In this document: positions 47,705-57,250 of the stretch, in pieces
Layout: each line of letters starts with the position of its first letter
How positions within the stretch are numbered: position 1 is the first letter of the stretch
DNA from: Uliginosibacterium aquaticum
GTDB lineage: Bacteria; Pseudomonadota; Gammaproteobacteria; Burkholderiales; Rhodocyclaceae
Direction of reading: 5' to 3'
NCBI RefSeq assembly: GCF_012972705.2
Contig: NZ_JABCSC020000001.1
Location: 62,001 to 126,000 of the forward strand
DNA length: 64,000 nt
Made by a program: the position numbers and the translations under genes
The notes under the pieces: model-generated
Databases searched by the model: none
What the model was told of the DNA's origin: nothing
The model's input: the letters and a program-made list of their open reading frames with translations, nothing else

Positions 47705-48680
47705 TCACTTCTGCGCCGCGCTCGAAGGCGCTGGCGCTGGCGAGCGTGGTCTGGGCGATGGCGTTGAGGGCCTCACGCGTGAGGAAGCCCTGGTGAGAGG
47801 TGATCAGCACGTTGGGGAAGGTCATCAGGCGGGCCAGTTGGTCATCCTGCAGTGGGCGATCGGAGAGGTCGTGGAAGAACACGCCTTCCTCCATTTCATA
47901 CACATCCAGCCCCACGCCGCCGACCTGGCCGCTCTTGAGCGCTTCGATCAGCGCTGGCGTGTCGATCAGGCCACCGCGTGAGGTGTTGATGAGAATCACG
48001 CCGCGCCGGGTCTGCGCCAGTGCGGCGGCATTGATGATGTGGTGGCTCTGTTCGGTGAGCGGCAGGTGCAGCGAGATCACGTCGGCCTCGGCCAGCACGC
48101 GTTCCAGGCTCGCATATTCGAAGCCGATCTCGGCCGCGATGGCAGGATTTTCGTAGGGGTCGTAGGCGATCAGCTTGCAGCCGAAACCCCTGGCGATGCG
48201 CATCGCGCACTGGCCGATGCGACCGGCGCCGAGCGAGCCGTAGGTCTTGCCATGCAGGGTGAAGCCTTCGAGATTGTCGAGCGAGAAATTCTGCTCGCGC
48301 ACGCGGTTGTAGGCGCGGTGGGTCTTGCGTACCAGGGTCAGGAGGAGCGCGAAGGCGTGCTCGGCGACGGCTTCCGGCGAGTAGGCCGGCACGCGTGCCA
48401 CGACGATCCCAGCGCGCTCGGCAGCGGCGATGTCAATGCCATTGAAACCGGCCGCGCGCAGGGCCACCAGGCGTACACCCAGCTCCGCCAGACGCTGCAG
48501 CACATGCTCGGTGAGGCGGCAATTCACGAAGGGGCAGACGGCGTCGAAGCCGGCGGCGAGTTCCACGGTCTTGTCGTGCAACCGCTCTTCGAAGAATTCG
48601 AGCTGATGGGCGCCACTGGCGTTGGCTTCGCTCAGGGCGCGTTCATCGTAAGGATGGGTGTCGAAAACTGCGATGCGCAT
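47682..48680 (-). CDS. ldhA: D-lactate dehydrogenase-type 2-hydroxyacid dehydrogenase
   Basis: This 332-residue NAD-dependent enzyme resembles fermentative D-lactate dehydrogenase. It has LVALRAAGFNGID, the nucleotide-binding GSLGAGRIGQ, NTSRGGLID with the substrate arginine, the acidic residue in the YEMEEGVF region and the catalytic histidine in ITSHQGFLT. It reduces pyruvate to D-lactate, or acts on a related 2-keto acid. The ATG at 48680 begins MRIAVFDTHPYDE. Stop overlaps the convergent fic gene. Confidence 0.9.
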   Translation of the reverse strand: MRIAVFDTHPYDERALSEANASGAHQLEFFEERLHDKTVELAAGFDAVCPFVNCRLTEHVLQRLAELGVRLVALRAAGFNGIDIAAAERAGIVVARVPAYSPEAVAEHAFALLLTLVRKTHRAYNRVREQNFSLDNLEGFTLHGKTYGSLGAGRIGQCAMRIARGFGCKLIAYDPYENPAIAAEIGFEYASLERVLAEADVISLHLPLTEQSHHIINAAALAQTRRGVILINTSRGGLIDTPALIEALKSGQVGGVGLDVYEMEEGVFFHDLSDRPLQDDQLARLMTFPNVLITSHQGFLTREALNAIAQTTLASASAFERGAEVINRVRLG

Positions 48681-48803
48681 CGTGCTTCTCCTGTCTGCTG
48701 CGATGAGGTCAGTATGCCGCGTCAGCGCGAGGCCGCGCATCGTTTGTCCGGATGCAGCAAGCAAAGACTTTGATCCCTCGGCAAGACGCGGCGCTGCAAT
48801 GCA

Positions 48804-48827
48804 CAGGGGCCGCAAATGCGGCCCCTG
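48804..48827 (-). terminator. Hairpin downstream of yebC
   Basis: A 10-bp perfect stem (48804-48813 with 48818-48827, arm CAGGGGCCGC) with an AAAT loop lies 24 bp after the yebC stop. No T-tract follows on the minus strand. Confidence 0.5.
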
Positions 48828-48851
48828 AGGTGGTGACAGAGCCGGCGAGGT

Positions 48852-49565
48852 TCAGTCCGTCAGCGCGACGTAAACGTTCTGCACGTCGTCGTTTTCATCG
48901 ATGGCGGCGAGGAAGGCTTCGACCTCCTCCAGCGCTTCGGCACTCAGGCTGGAAGCGCTGACCGGGTTCTTGGGGCGGTAGCCGAGCTTGGCCGAGAGCA
49001 CGTTGAAGCCCTGACCGGCGAGCGCCTTGCTGACCAGATCGAGCTCGGTCGGATCGGTATAGAAGAGGGTTGTGCCCGCCTCATCACCAGCCTCCAGATC
49101 CTGCGCGCCGGCTTCGATGGCGGCTTCTTCCGGATCGACGCCGGCCTTGACTGCTTCGGCTTCGATCATGCCCAGGTGATCGAAGTCCCAGGCCACCGAG
49201 CCGGAGGTGCCGAGCTGGCCCTTGCGGAACAGCACGCGCATTTCTGGCGCGGTGCGGCGCACGTTGTCGGTGAGGCACTCGACCATCACCGCAACCTGAT
49301 GCGGGGCGAAACCTTCGTAGATGACGTGTTCGAAGCTGACCGGCTCGTCGGTGAGACCCGCGCCGCGTTTGATCGCGCGTTCCAGCGTGTCCTTGGGCAT
49401 GGAAGCCTTCTTGGCCTGCTCCACGGCCAGACGCAGGCGCGAGTTCATCGCCGGGTCGGCACCGCCGCGCGCGGCGACGAGGATTTCCTTGACCAGTTTG
49501 CCGAAAATCTTGCCTTTGACGTTGGCGGCGATGTCTTTATGTTTGGCTTTCCACTGAGCGCCCAT
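48852..49565 (-). CDS. yebC: YebC/PmpR family protein
   Basis: This 237-residue cytosolic protein matches YebC/TACO1: [19 protein letters not shown], the family hallmark [36 protein letters not shown] and [14 protein letters not shown]. The family was described as transcription regulators and more recently linked to relief of ribosome stalling. The N terminus [11 protein letters not shown] differs from the common MAGHSKW, so it may be a second, divergent subtype. ATG at 49565. Confidence 0.9.
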   Translation of the reverse strand: MGAQWKAKHKDIAANVKGKIFGKLVKEILVAARGGADPAMNSRLRLAVEQAKKASMPKDTLERAIKRGAGLTDEPVSFEHVIYEGFAPHQVAVMVECLTDNVRRTAPEMRVLFRKGQLGTSGSVAWDFDHLGMIEAEAVKAGVDPEEAAIEAGAQDLEAGDEAGTTLFYTDPTELDLVSKALAGQGFNVLSAKLGYRPKNPVSASSLSAEALEEVEAFLAAIDENDDVQNVYVALTD

Positions 49566-49741
49566 GGTGCGATTACCTGTATTGGTTGGCGTGACGGCGC
49601 CTGAAAGGTTCCAGGCTGTGCAGGCCGGCATTTTAAGCGCGCTGGCGGAAGACGGGTTCTGTCCTCATCCGCGCCTTGAGCCAGATCCATTGGCCGCACT
49701 CTGCGGCACAATGGCGACCCCCGTGTTCCGGAAGCACCGCC

Positions 49742-50617
49742 ATGCTTTACGTTCTTCTCGCTGCCACCTGCAGCGTGCTTGTCGCCGTGCTGCTGAAGCT
49801 CGCCCGGCGCCATGAAATTGATGTAGCCCAGGCGGTTGGCTGGAATTATCTGGCGGCATCCGTGCTGTGCTGGTTTCTGCTCCAGCCTTCGCTGAGCAGC
49901 CTGCAGCAGCCGGGCGCACCCTGGCTTTCCTTGCTGGGTCTGGCCGTGGTGTTGCCGACCCTGTTCCTGGTACTGGCGGCGAGCGTGCGCCGTGCCGGCA
50001 TCGTGCTGACCGATATCGCTCAGCGCCTGTCCTTGCTCTTGTCCCTGCTGGCGGCCTTCCTGCTCTTTGGTGAAACCGCCAGCCTGCTCAAGCTGGCCGG
50101 GCTGGGGCTGGGCCTGTTGGCTGTGCTGGGGATTGTGTGGCGGCCGCAGCGCAGCGCGGCGAGCGAAGGCGGCGCGGCCTGGCCGCTGCTGCTTACGGTG
50201 TGGGCTGGCTTTGCGCTGGTCGACGTGATGCTCAAGCATATTGCCGCCGCCGGAACGCCTTTTGCTGCGTCCTTGCAGGTCAGCTTTGCTCTGGCCTTTG
50301 TCGGTATGGCGAGCTGGCTGCTGATCCGCGCTTTGCGCGGGCAAAAAACGGGGCAGGGGCGGCTCACCCTGCGCAATGGCGCAGCCGGCCTGCTGCTGGG
50401 GGCGCTCAATTTCGGCAACATCTTGTTCTATGTGCAGGCTCACCGCGCCCTGGCCAGCCAGCCAGCGGTGGTGTTTGCGAGCATGAACATCGGCGTGGTT
50501 GTGCTGGGCACGCTGGTGGGCGTGCTGGCCTTCGGCGAGCGCCTCTCGCGGCTCAATCGTGTGGCGATCGGGCTGGCGATCCTGGCCATCGGCCTGATTG
50601 CCCTGGCCAGGGCCTGA
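49742..50617 (+). CDS. EamA/DMT family transporter
   Basis: This 291-residue inner-membrane protein has about ten hydrophobic segments in two EamA-like halves (first with LSLLLSLLAAFLLFGE, second with VVFASMNIGVVVLGTLVG and AFGERLSRLNRVAIGL). Such transporters export metabolites or amino acids; the substrate is unknown. The ATG at 49742 begins the first membrane segment. An SMR gene follows on the same strand after 137 bp. Confidence 0.83.
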   Translation: MLYVLLAATCSVLVAVLLKLARRHEIDVAQAVGWNYLAASVLCWFLLQPSLSSLQQPGAPWLSLLGLAVVLPTLFLVLAASVRRAGIVLTDIAQRLSLLLSLLAAFLLFGETASLLKLAGLGLGLLAVLGIVWRPQRSAASEGGAAWPLLLTVWAGFALVDVMLKHIAAAGTPFAASLQVSFALAFVGMASWLLIRALRGQKTGQGRLTLRNGAAGLLLGALNFGNILFYVQAHRALASQPAVVFASMNIGVVVLGTLVGVLAFGERLSRLNRVAIGLAILAIGLIALARA

Positions 50618-50754
50618 GCCGGGCGCGGCGGGTTCCGTGGCATAATCCGCCCCCTTTCACGTGGCGCAAGGCCACGCGCAGTGCTCCTTTCTTCAGGGTT
50701 TCCGGGGAGCGCGGTGTGTTGAGTACGAGCCCCGTTGCGTCATGGGAGCGTGCA

Positions 50755-51078
50755 ATGTTCAATTACTGGTTCGTCCTGTTCATCGCGGTGATCACGGAGA
50801 TCCTGTGGGCCTTGAGCCTCAAATGGATCCATCACCAGCCGGGCATCTGGCCGATCGCGGCTTCCGTGCTGCTGACGGCGACCAACATGACCCTGCTGTC
50901 CTTCGCCATGCGCGGCATTCCGGCTGGTGTGGCTTACGCGGTGTGGACCGGGTTGGGGGCCGTGGGCGTGGCGATCTTCAGTGCGATAGTGTTTGGCGAT
51001 CATCTCAACAACGGCCAGATTGCTTCGATGGCGCTGGTCATCCTTGGCGTGGTGGGGATGAAGCTGAGTACCGGCTGA
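50755..51078 (+). CDS. gdx: SMR transporter of the Gdx/SugE subtype
   Basis: This 107-residue four-helix exporter has the active glutamate in the first helix ([14 protein letters not shown]) and the subtype-defining segments [18 protein letters not shown] and [10 protein letters not shown] that match SugE/Gdx. Gdx proteins export guanidinium in exchange for protons. No convincing guanidine riboswitch was found upstream. ATG at 50755. Confidence 0.9.
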   Translation: MFNYWFVLFIAVITEILWALSLKWIHHQPGIWPIAASVLLTATNMTLLSFAMRGIPAGVAYAVWTGLGAVGVAIFSAIVFGDHLNNGQIASMALVILGVVGMKLSTG

Positions 51079-51116
51079 GTGGGTAGAATCCGCATTTTCA
51101 TGCCGGAGGGATGAAC

Positions 51117-51980
51117 ATGCGGGTCCTGCTGGGAATGTTGTGCTTGCTGCTGGGCCTGAGCCGGGCGGCCAGTGCTCAGGAGGTGCTGGACGCCAGCCTG
51201 CATGAAGAGATCGTGCAGTTGCCGGTCGCCGCGTTGGCGCCTGGCGAAGAGCCGCGCCAGATCGTGGCGACCCTGTTCCGGCCCGATGGTGCCGGGCCTT
51301 TCCCCTTGCTGGTGCTGAGCCATGGCAATCCGCCCTCGGCGGCCGACCGACCCAGGATCGGGCGCTATCGCCAGATCGTGCAGATCCGCGAATTCGTGCA
51401 GCGTGGCTATGCGGTGATCGTGCCGATCCGGCGCGGCTATGGTGCGAGTGGCGGCGACTATGCTGAATCCTATGCGCGTTGCAGTACGAATGAGTTTTTC
51501 CGAGCCGGCATGGAGGCTGCACGGGACGTGCTGGCCGCGCTGGCGTATGCCCGCACGCTGCCCTGGGTACGGACTGAGGGCACGGTGCTGGCGGGGCAGT
51601 CGGCGGGGGGCTTTGCTTCCATCGCGGCGGCCAGCCTGCAACCGGCCGGCGTTGTGGCAGTGCTGAATTTCTCGGGCGGACGTGGTGGAGATCCGGTGAA
51701 ACATCCTGCGGTGCCCTGTGGTGAGGGCGCCATGGCCGCCACTTTTGCCCGCTTCGGCGCAAGCACCCGGGTGCCGGTGTTGTTCCACTATGTTGAAAAC
51801 GACCAGTTCTTCGGGCCGGACTACACCCGCAGCTGGTTCGAGGCGTTCGAGCAGGCGGGCGGGCGCGGGCGCTTTGTGCTGCAGCCGGCCTATGGCAAGG
51901 ATGGCCATGGTCTCTTTGCCAGCAAGGGCGCCACGCCGATCTGGAGCCGTGAGGTGGATGCGTTTCTGGCCGCTTTGTAG
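51117..51980 (+). CDS. Exported alpha/beta hydrolase
   Basis: This 287-residue protein has a signal peptide ending AASAQ. The mature domain is an alpha/beta hydrolase of the dienelactone-hydrolase kind: [10 protein letters not shown] as oxyanion region, the nucleophile elbow GQSAGG, an acidic residue in YVENDQFFG and a histidine in DGHGLFA. A periplasmic esterase or peptidase is likely; the substrate is unknown. The ATG at 51117 has GGAGG at 7 bases; an ATG two codons earlier sits too close to that site. Confidence 0.82.
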   Translation: MRVLLGMLCLLLGLSRAASAQEVLDASLHEEIVQLPVAALAPGEEPRQIVATLFRPDGAGPFPLLVLSHGNPPSAADRPRIGRYRQIVQIREFVQRGYAVIVPIRRGYGASGGDYAESYARCSTNEFFRAGMEAARDVLAALAYARTLPWVRTEGTVLAGQSAGGFASIAAASLQPAGVVAVLNFSGGRGGDPVKHPAVPCGEGAMAATFARFGASTRVPVLFHYVENDQFFGPDYTRSWFEAFEQAGGRGRFVLQPAYGKDGHGLFASKGATPIWSREVDAFLAAL

Positions 51981-52053
51981 CGGCTTGCCGGACTGCCACA
52001 CGCTTTGCAAGCCTTCCGACGGCGGCTCGGTGTAGAATGCGGGCCTCAATCGC

Positions 52054-52130
52054 GCATCCGTAGCTCAGCTGGATAGAGTACTGCCCTCCGAAGGCAGGGG
52101 TCGCACGTTCGAATCGTGTCGGATGCGCCA
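52054..52130 (+). tRNA. tRNA-Arg (anticodon CCG)
   Basis: A 77-nt cloverleaf: acceptor GCATCCG/CGGATGC, D arm GCTC..GAGT, anticodon stem CTGCC/GGCAG with loop CTCCGAA (anticodon CCG, reads CGG), T arm with GTTCGAATC, discriminator G and encoded CCA. A TAGAAT -10 lies 15 bp upstream (52033-52038) followed by a GC-rich discriminator, as is common for stable RNA promoters. Confidence 0.97.
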
Positions 52131-52168
52131 ATAATTCAAGTTTTGCCCTGAGAGCAAAGGACTTTCCC

Positions 52169-52585
52169 ATGAACAGCTTCCGTCCGGCCACGCTGCTGCT
52201 GGCCCTGATTGCTGCCGCAACGCTGGTGGCTTGCGGCAAGGCCAAAGTGGATGAAGAGAAGACGGCTGAGCTGATCCAGCCGGTGGCGCGCGTGGAGCTG
52301 GCGGCGACTGCGCCGGCTGAAGCTGCGGCGACGGGTGGGGCACCGAAATCCGGCGAACAGGTGGTAGCTCAGGTCTGCGGCGCTTGCCACAGCACGGGCG
52401 CTGCCGGCGCGCCGAAGATCGGCGACAAGGCCGCCTGGGCTCCGCGTATCGCGCAGGGGCTGAGCACTCTGGTGGCGAGCGTGACCAATGGCAAGAATGC
52501 GATGCCAGCGCGTGGCGGCAATCCAGCACTGAGCGACGAAGAGCTCAAGGCGGCGGTGGATTACCTGGTCAAGCAGGCCAAGTAA
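52169..52585 (+). CDS. Cytochrome c5-type lipoprotein
   Basis: This 138-residue protein has a lipoprotein signal (ATLVACG, Cys22), an Ala-rich linker and one haem site CGACH (70-74) in a cytochrome c5-like domain, with a likely axial methionine in the [17 protein letters not shown] region. It would carry electrons in the periplasm, anchored to a membrane by lipid. It follows the tRNA gene by 38 bp and ends at a strong terminator. Confidence 0.9.
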   Translation: MNSFRPATLLLALIAAATLVACGKAKVDEEKTAELIQPVARVELAATAPAEAAATGGAPKSGEQVVAQVCGACHSTGAAGAPKIGDKAAWAPRIAQGLSTLVASVTNGKNAMPARGGNPALSDEELKAAVDYLVKQAK

Positions 52586-52600
52586 GCAGTTCCAGCCGAA

Positions 52601-52628
52601 AAAAAGGCGACCCGCGGGTCGCCTTTTT
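52601..52628. terminator. Bidirectional terminator between cytochrome gene and grxD
   Basis: A 13-bp stem (52601-52613 with 52616-52628, arm AAAAAGGCGACCC) provides an A-tract on one side and a T-tract on the other, ideal for both convergent genes. Confidence 0.9.
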
Positions 52629-52644
52629 CATGTCTGCCAACTGT

Positions 52645-52965
52645 TCAGCCGGCAATGCCTTCGAGCAGCTTCTGCAGCTCGCCGGACTGGTACATCTCTT
52701 TCATGATGTCGCTGCCACCCACGAATTCCCCCTTGATGTAGAGCTGGGGAATGGTCGGCCAGCTGGCGTATTCCTTGATGCCCTGGCGCACATCATCGTC
52801 TGCCAGCACATTCACGGCGACGTAGTTGGTCACGCCGCACAGCTTGAGGATGTGTGCTGCGGCCGACGAGAAGCCGCATTGCGGGAAAGTGGGGGTGCCC
52901 TTCATGTAAAGGACGACGGGGTTGCCGGTAACGGTGGCGTGAATCTTTTCCTGGGCGGTGCTCAT
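52645..52965 (-). CDS. grxD: Monothiol glutaredoxin
   Basis: This 106-residue protein is a CGFS-type glutaredoxin (PQCGFSSAA, 30-36) with MKGTP and the WPTIPQLYI and GGSDIMKEMY blocks. These proteins carry and deliver [2Fe-2S] clusters bound through glutathione. The ATG at 52965 (MSTAQEKI) is preferred. It ends the hemA-prfA-ppiC-prmC-grxD series on the minus strand. Confidence 0.95.
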   Translation of the reverse strand: MSTAQEKIHATVTGNPVVLYMKGTPTFPQCGFSSAAAHILKLCGVTNYVAVNVLADDDVRQGIKEYASWPTIPQLYIKGEFVGGSDIMKEMYQSGELQKLLEGIAG

Positions 52966-53053
52966 CAAGGTTCTCCTGCGCTGGGGAATGCGCGCTATAC
53001 CCGAGTAATTTTATCGGACTTTTCCGGCCGCCGTAAACCCGCAGCCGTCAGAC

Positions 53054-53881
53054 TCAGAGATGCCCGCCGCTGACGCGCTCAATGCCGGCCAGATCGTGCC
53101 AGGAATGCACGCCCCGGAATCCTGCATCTTCGAGCAGGGCGCGTACTGCCTCGGCCTGGTCGTAACCATGCTCGAGCAGCAGCCAGCCACCATCTTCCAG
53201 ATGCTCGGGAGCGTTGTGGATGATGTGGCACAGATCGTTGAGGCCATCTGCACCGGAGGTCAGTGCGGTGAGCGGCTCGAAGCGCAAGTCGCCCTGGCTC
53301 AGGTGCGGATCTGCTTCGGCAATGTAGGGCGGGTTGCTCAGGATGCAATCAAAGCGGGCGGCATCCAGCGAACTGAACCAACTGCCGGATTGAAACTGCA
53401 CTCGGGCGCCTAGCGCCAGGGCATTGCTCTGGGCGATTTCGAGCGCGGCGGGGGAGAAGTCCACCGCCCACACTTCGGCCTGCGGACATTCGAGGGCGAT
53501 GCTGATTGCAATGGCGCCACTGCCGGTGCCGAGGTCGAGGATGCGCGGGGCTTGCCGGCCGGCGAGTTGATGCAGGCCGAGTTCGACCAGCAGTTCGGTA
53601 TCTGGGCGCGGAATCAGGGTGGCAGGGCTGACGCGGAAGGGGCGGCCGTAGAACTCGCGGCTGCCCAGAATGTGCGCGACCGGCTCACCGCCGGCCCGCC
53701 GCTCCAGCCAGTCGGCATAGCAGCGGGCCGCGTCGGGGGCCAGTGCGCGCTCCTGAAAGGCGATCAGCTGCGCCGTGGTGGCGCCGCTGGCTTCGCGCAG
53801 CAGGATGCGCGCATCGACCGGGTCGATGCGCCCGCGCGCCCGGGCGAGGGCATCGCCCAGGGTGACGGGCAGGTCGTTCAT
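53054..53881 (-). CDS. prmC: Release factor glutamine methyltransferase PrmC
   Basis: This 275-residue enzyme methylates the glutamine of the GGQ motif in release factors RF1 and RF2. It has an N-terminal helical domain, the substrate-contact SREFYGRPF segment, AdoMet motif LDLGTGSGAIAISIA and the catalytic SNPPYIA motif. Its start overlaps the upstream ppiC gene by ATGA. The nearby prfA gene encodes its substrate RF1. Confidence 0.95.
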   Translation of the reverse strand: MNDLPVTLGDALARARGRIDPVDARILLREASGATTAQLIAFQERALAPDAARCYADWLERRAGGEPVAHILGSREFYGRPFRVSPATLIPRPDTELLVELGLHQLAGRQAPRILDLGTGSGAIAISIALECPQAEVWAVDFSPAALEIAQSNALALGARVQFQSGSWFSSLDAARFDCILSNPPYIAEADPHLSQGDLRFEPLTALTSGADGLNDLCHIIHNAPEHLEDGGWLLLEHGYDQAEAVRALLEDAGFRGVHSWHDLAGIERVSGGHL

Positions 53882-54711
53882 TGCGAGGCTGCGGCCTTGG
53901 GTTCGGCCGGCTTGCTGTCTTCAACCTTGGCCTTGGCAACCAGATCCTTGATGTAGGCCGCCAGCGCTTCCTGCTGCAGGGATTGCTGGAGTTGCGGCTT
54001 GATCGATTCGATCGGCGGCGGTGCAATCTTGCGCACGTCTTCGAGCAGGATCACGTGATAGCCGAACTGGCTCTTGACCGGCGTTTCGGTGAACTTGCCC
54101 TTTTCCAGACCCTTGAGGGCTTCGGCGAACTCGGGCACGAAAGTGCCGGGGCGGGCCCAGCCCAAGTCGCCACCGGTGGCGGCGCTGCCCGGATCCTTGG
54201 ACGCCTTGGCCAGATCGGCGAACTTGCCGCCCTTCTTGAGCTTCTCGATGAGGGCCTTGGCGTCCTCTTCCTTCTCGACGAGGATGTGACGGGCCTTGAA
54301 TTCGGTGTCGCCGGCCTCAGCGATGCGCTTGTCGAACTCGGCCTTCACCTTTTCGTCGGTCACCGGGTTCTTGGCGAGCCAGTCCTTGATGTAGGCGTTG
54401 ACCAGCTGTTCGTCGCGCACGTATTCCATGCGCATCTTGATGTCGGCTTGCTGATCGAGCTTGGCGGTGCGGGCGGCTTCGAGCAGCACGGCGCGCTGGA
54501 CCAGGTGGTCGCGGGCGCGCAGACGCAGGGAATCGTCCACCGGGGTGCCGGCCGGAACCTGTTCCTTGATCAGCCAATCCAGCGTATCGGTGCTGATCAC
54601 ATTGCCGTTCACCTTGGTCAGGACCTTGTCGGCCGGGGTCTTGTCGCCGCAGGCGGCAAGGGTGAGGGTGGCGGCTACGGCGAGAACGGCTGCTTTCAGG
54701 GTATGCGTCAC
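53878..54711 (-). CDS. PpiC-type peptidyl-prolyl isomerase lipoprotein
   Basis: This 277-residue predicted lipoprotein (signal TLTLAACGD) is built like PrsA/SurA-type chaperones: a SurA-like helical N-terminal region, a parvulin domain (about 135-230, with KARHILVEKEEDA, GGDLGWARPGTFVPEFAEAL and SQFGYHVILLED), and a charged Ala/Lys-rich tail. It should assist folding of exported proteins in the periplasm. It lies inserted between prfA and prmC, 23 bp after prfA and overlapping prmC by ATGA. Confidence 0.88.
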   Translation of the reverse strand: MTHTLKAAVLAVAATLTLAACGDKTPADKVLTKVNGNVISTDTLDWLIKEQVPAGTPVDDSLRLRARDHLVQRAVLLEAARTAKLDQQADIKMRMEYVRDEQLVNAYIKDWLAKNPVTDEKVKAEFDKRIAEAGDTEFKARHILVEKEEDAKALIEKLKKGGKFADLAKASKDPGSAATGGDLGWARPGTFVPEFAEALKGLEKGKFTETPVKSQFGYHVILLEDVRKIAPPPIESIKPQLQQSLQQEALAAYIKDLVAKAKVEDSKPAEPKAAASQ

Positions 54712-54734
54712 TGCTTGTCTCCTTGGTTAGACGA

Positions 54735-55817
54735 TCAATCGTCCTGGGTGAGCTGAGCGAGAAGCTCGGTCTGGTGCTCGGTGATGAGGGCGTCGATCAG
54801 CTCATTGATCTCGCCTTCCATCGCCGCATCAAGCTTGTAGAGCGTGAGGTTGATGCGGTGATCGGTGATTCGCCCCTGCGGGAAATTGTACGTGCGGATG
54901 CGCTCGGAGCGATCGCCACTGCCGACCAGGTTCTTGCGCGTGGCGGCTTCCTTGGCCTGTTGCTCGCGCAGCTGCACGTCCTGGATGCGGGCCGCCAGCA
55001 CGCTCATGGCCTGGGCCTTGTTGCGATGCTGGGAGCGGTCGTCCTGACATTCCACGACGATGCCGGTCGGCAGGTGAGTGATGCGCACGGCCGAATCGGT
55101 CTTGTTGATGTGCTGGCCACCGGCACCGCTGGCACGGAAGGTGTCGATGCGCAGGTCGGCCGGATTGATGCTCACCTCGGCGAGTTCATCCGCTTCAGGC
55201 ATCACGGCCACGGTACAGGCCGAAGTATGAATGCGGCCCTGCGTTTCGGTGGCCGGCACGCGCTGCACGCGATGGCCGCCGGATTCGAACTTGAGGCGCG
55301 AAAAGGCGCCGAAGCCGGCCACGCGGGCGATCACTTCCTTGTAGCCGCCGAGATCTGATTCGCTGACCGAGACCAGCTCCACCTTCCAGCCCTGACGTTC
55401 AGCGTAGCGGGTGTACATGCGCAGCAGGTCACCGGCGAACAGGGCCGCTTCATCGCCACCGGTGCCTGCACGGATTTCGAGGAAGAGGTTGCGTTCGTCG
55501 TTCGGATCCTTGGGCAGCAAGGCCAGCTGCAATGCGTGCTCGATGCTGGCCTGAGCGGACTGGGCGGTCTCCAGTTCAGCCTGGGCGAACTCCTTCATTT
55601 CCGGGTCGGTGAGCATTTCGCGGGCACTCTGCTCGTCGGCTTCGGCCTGCACGAAGCGCTGCCAGAGCCCGATGATCGGCCCCAGCTCGGCGTGCTCACG
55701 GCTGAGCTTGCGGAAAGCGTCGATGTTCTGCGTGATGGTCTCGGACGCCAGCAGGCCTTCGAGTTCCTCGAGGCGGAAGGCGAGCTGTTCGAGACGGGCG
55801 CGGATACCTGGTTTCAT
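54735..55817 (-). CDS. prfA: Peptide chain release factor 1
   Basis: This 360-residue protein ends translation at UAA and UAG. It has the stop-codon recognition tripeptide PAT in [12 protein letters not shown], the catalytic GGQ in [15 protein letters not shown], and a C-terminal [15 protein letters not shown] block. The ATG at 55817 overlaps the hemA stop by ATGA. Adjacent prmC methylates its GGQ glutamine. Confidence 0.97.
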   Translation of the reverse strand: MKPGIRARLEQLAFRLEELEGLLASETITQNIDAFRKLSREHAELGPIIGLWQRFVQAEADEQSAREMLTDPEMKEFAQAELETAQSAQASIEHALQLALLPKDPNDERNLFLEIRAGTGGDEAALFAGDLLRMYTRYAERQGWKVELVSVSESDLGGYKEVIARVAGFGAFSRLKFESGGHRVQRVPATETQGRIHTSACTVAVMPEADELAEVSINPADLRIDTFRASGAGGQHINKTDSAVRITHLPTGIVVECQDDRSQHRNKAQAMSVLAARIQDVQLREQQAKEAATRKNLVGSGDRSERIRTYNFPQGRITDHRINLTLYKLDAAMEGEINELIDALITEHQTELLAQLTQDD

Positions 55818-57091
55818 GAATCCTGACGAGGTGGATGGGCCCCGGATTGATCGAGCTGGAACACTTCGCGCACGCTGCTCACGGCCGGGGCAATGCGCTC
55901 GCCTTCAGCATGATTCAGGAAGTGCGTGGGGGCGTGCAGCAGCTTGTTGCTGAGGGCGTGGCTGAAGGCTTCGAGTACGGCTTGCGGATCTTCGCCCCGG
56001 GCGAGCTGACGCTGAGCGCGTTGCAGCTCGGCCTGGCGCAGGTTGTCGGCATGCTCGCGCAGCTGGCGAATGGTGGGTACCGCATCGCGGCTGCCCAGCC
56101 AGTGCTGGAAGCCATCGACCCGGCTGCGGATGATCGTTTCGGCCTCGGCGACGGCAGACTGGCGCGATTCCATGCCCTTGCTGACGATCTGGGCGAGATC
56201 GTCCACGGTGTACAGGAATATGTCCGAGAGCGTGGCCACTTCCGGTTCGATATCGCGTGGCACGGCCAGATCGACCATCACGAGAGGGCGGCGGCGGCGG
56301 ATCTTGAGCGCACGCTCGGCCATGCCGCGGCCAATCAGGGGCAGCGGGCTGCCGGTGCAGCTGATGATCACATCATGGCGCGGCAAGGCATCGGCAAGGG
56401 CTTCGAGCGGCAGTACTTCGGCACCGAAGCGGCTCGCCAGCGTTTCGGCGCGGCTGAGCGTGCGGTTGGCGATACTCATGCTGCGCGGCTGGCTGCCGGC
56501 GAAGTGGGCGGCGCACAGCTCGATCATCTCGCCGGCACCGACGAAGAGGATGCGCGTGTCGCTCATGCGCTCGAAAATGCGGGCCGCCAGATGCACGGCT
56601 GCAGCTGCCATCGAGACGGTATTGGCGCCGATGGCAGTGGAGGAGCGGACCTCCTTGGCGACCGCAAAGCTATTCTGGAAGAGCTTGTGCAGGTTGGCGC
56701 CCAGCGTGCCGGCGGAATCGGCGAGGCGGGCGGCTTCCTTGAGCTGGCCAAGAATCTGCGGCTCGCCAAGGACCATCGAATCCAGCCCGCTGGCGACGCG
56801 GAACACATGCTGCACGGCTTCCTGCTCGGGCAGGGTGTAGAGGAAGGGCGCAATGTCGCGCAACGCCACGTCACGCCGCCGGGCCAGCCAGTCGGCGGCG
56901 GCCTCCGGATTGTCGGTGCTGCAGTAAAGCTCGGTGCGGTTGCAGGTGGATAGCAGCGCCGCTTCCTGCGCCACCCCCTCGGCCAATAAGCCCTGCAAGG
57001 CCTCGATCAGGCTTTCGGGCGGAAAGGCCACACGCTCCCGGATCGCGACGGGCGCCGTGTGGTGATTCAGGCCTAAAGCGAAGAGAGGCAT
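55814..57091 (-). CDS. hemA: Glutamyl-tRNA reductase
   Basis: This 425-residue enzyme reduces glutamyl-tRNA to glutamate 1-semialdehyde, the first step of tetrapyrrole synthesis. It has GLNHHTAPV, the catalytic cysteine in [21 protein letters not shown], and the NADPH-binding [14 protein letters not shown]. The ATG at 57091 gives the family N terminus; the frame is open well upstream but without similarity. The product feeds HemL encoded 1.2 kb away. Confidence 0.96.
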   Translation of the reverse strand: MPLFALGLNHHTAPVAIRERVAFPPESLIEALQGLLAEGVAQEAALLSTCNRTELYCSTDNPEAAADWLARRRDVALRDIAPFLYTLPEQEAVQHVFRVASGLDSMVLGEPQILGQLKEAARLADSAGTLGANLHKLFQNSFAVAKEVRSSTAIGANTVSMAAAAVHLAARIFERMSDTRILFVGAGEMIELCAAHFAGSQPRSMSIANRTLSRAETLASRFGAEVLPLEALADALPRHDVIISCTGSPLPLIGRGMAERALKIRRRRPLVMVDLAVPRDIEPEVATLSDIFLYTVDDLAQIVSKGMESRQSAVAEAETIIRSRVDGFQHWLGSRDAVPTIRQLREHADNLRQAELQRAQRQLARGEDPQAVLEAFSHALSNKLLHAPTHFLNHAEGERIAPAVSSVREVFQLDQSGAHPPRQDS

Positions 57092-57250
57092 GTGGGCGAG
57101 GGCTGGGGCCGGAAAATGGCGGCGGGCCGCATGGACGGCCCGCAGAAACAGGCCGGATTGTAGCATCCGGGCGCCCCGGCCCTGCCGCGACGGCAGTCGA
57201 TACGCAGACGCATGGCACAATCCGCCTTTGCTTCTTGTCCTTCCTGTCGC

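Noticed and set aside
50618-50754. Guanidine riboswitch before the Gdx/SugE gene
   Set aside because: The leader has a GGGTTTCCGG stretch but lacks the paired, conserved ACTGGTCCGAGAG-type core of guanidine-I and the ACGR loops of guanidine-II. A covariance search would settle it.
52054-52130. tRNA-Arg as an integration site
   Set aside because: No integrase, no repeated 3' end of the tRNA and only core genes on both sides.
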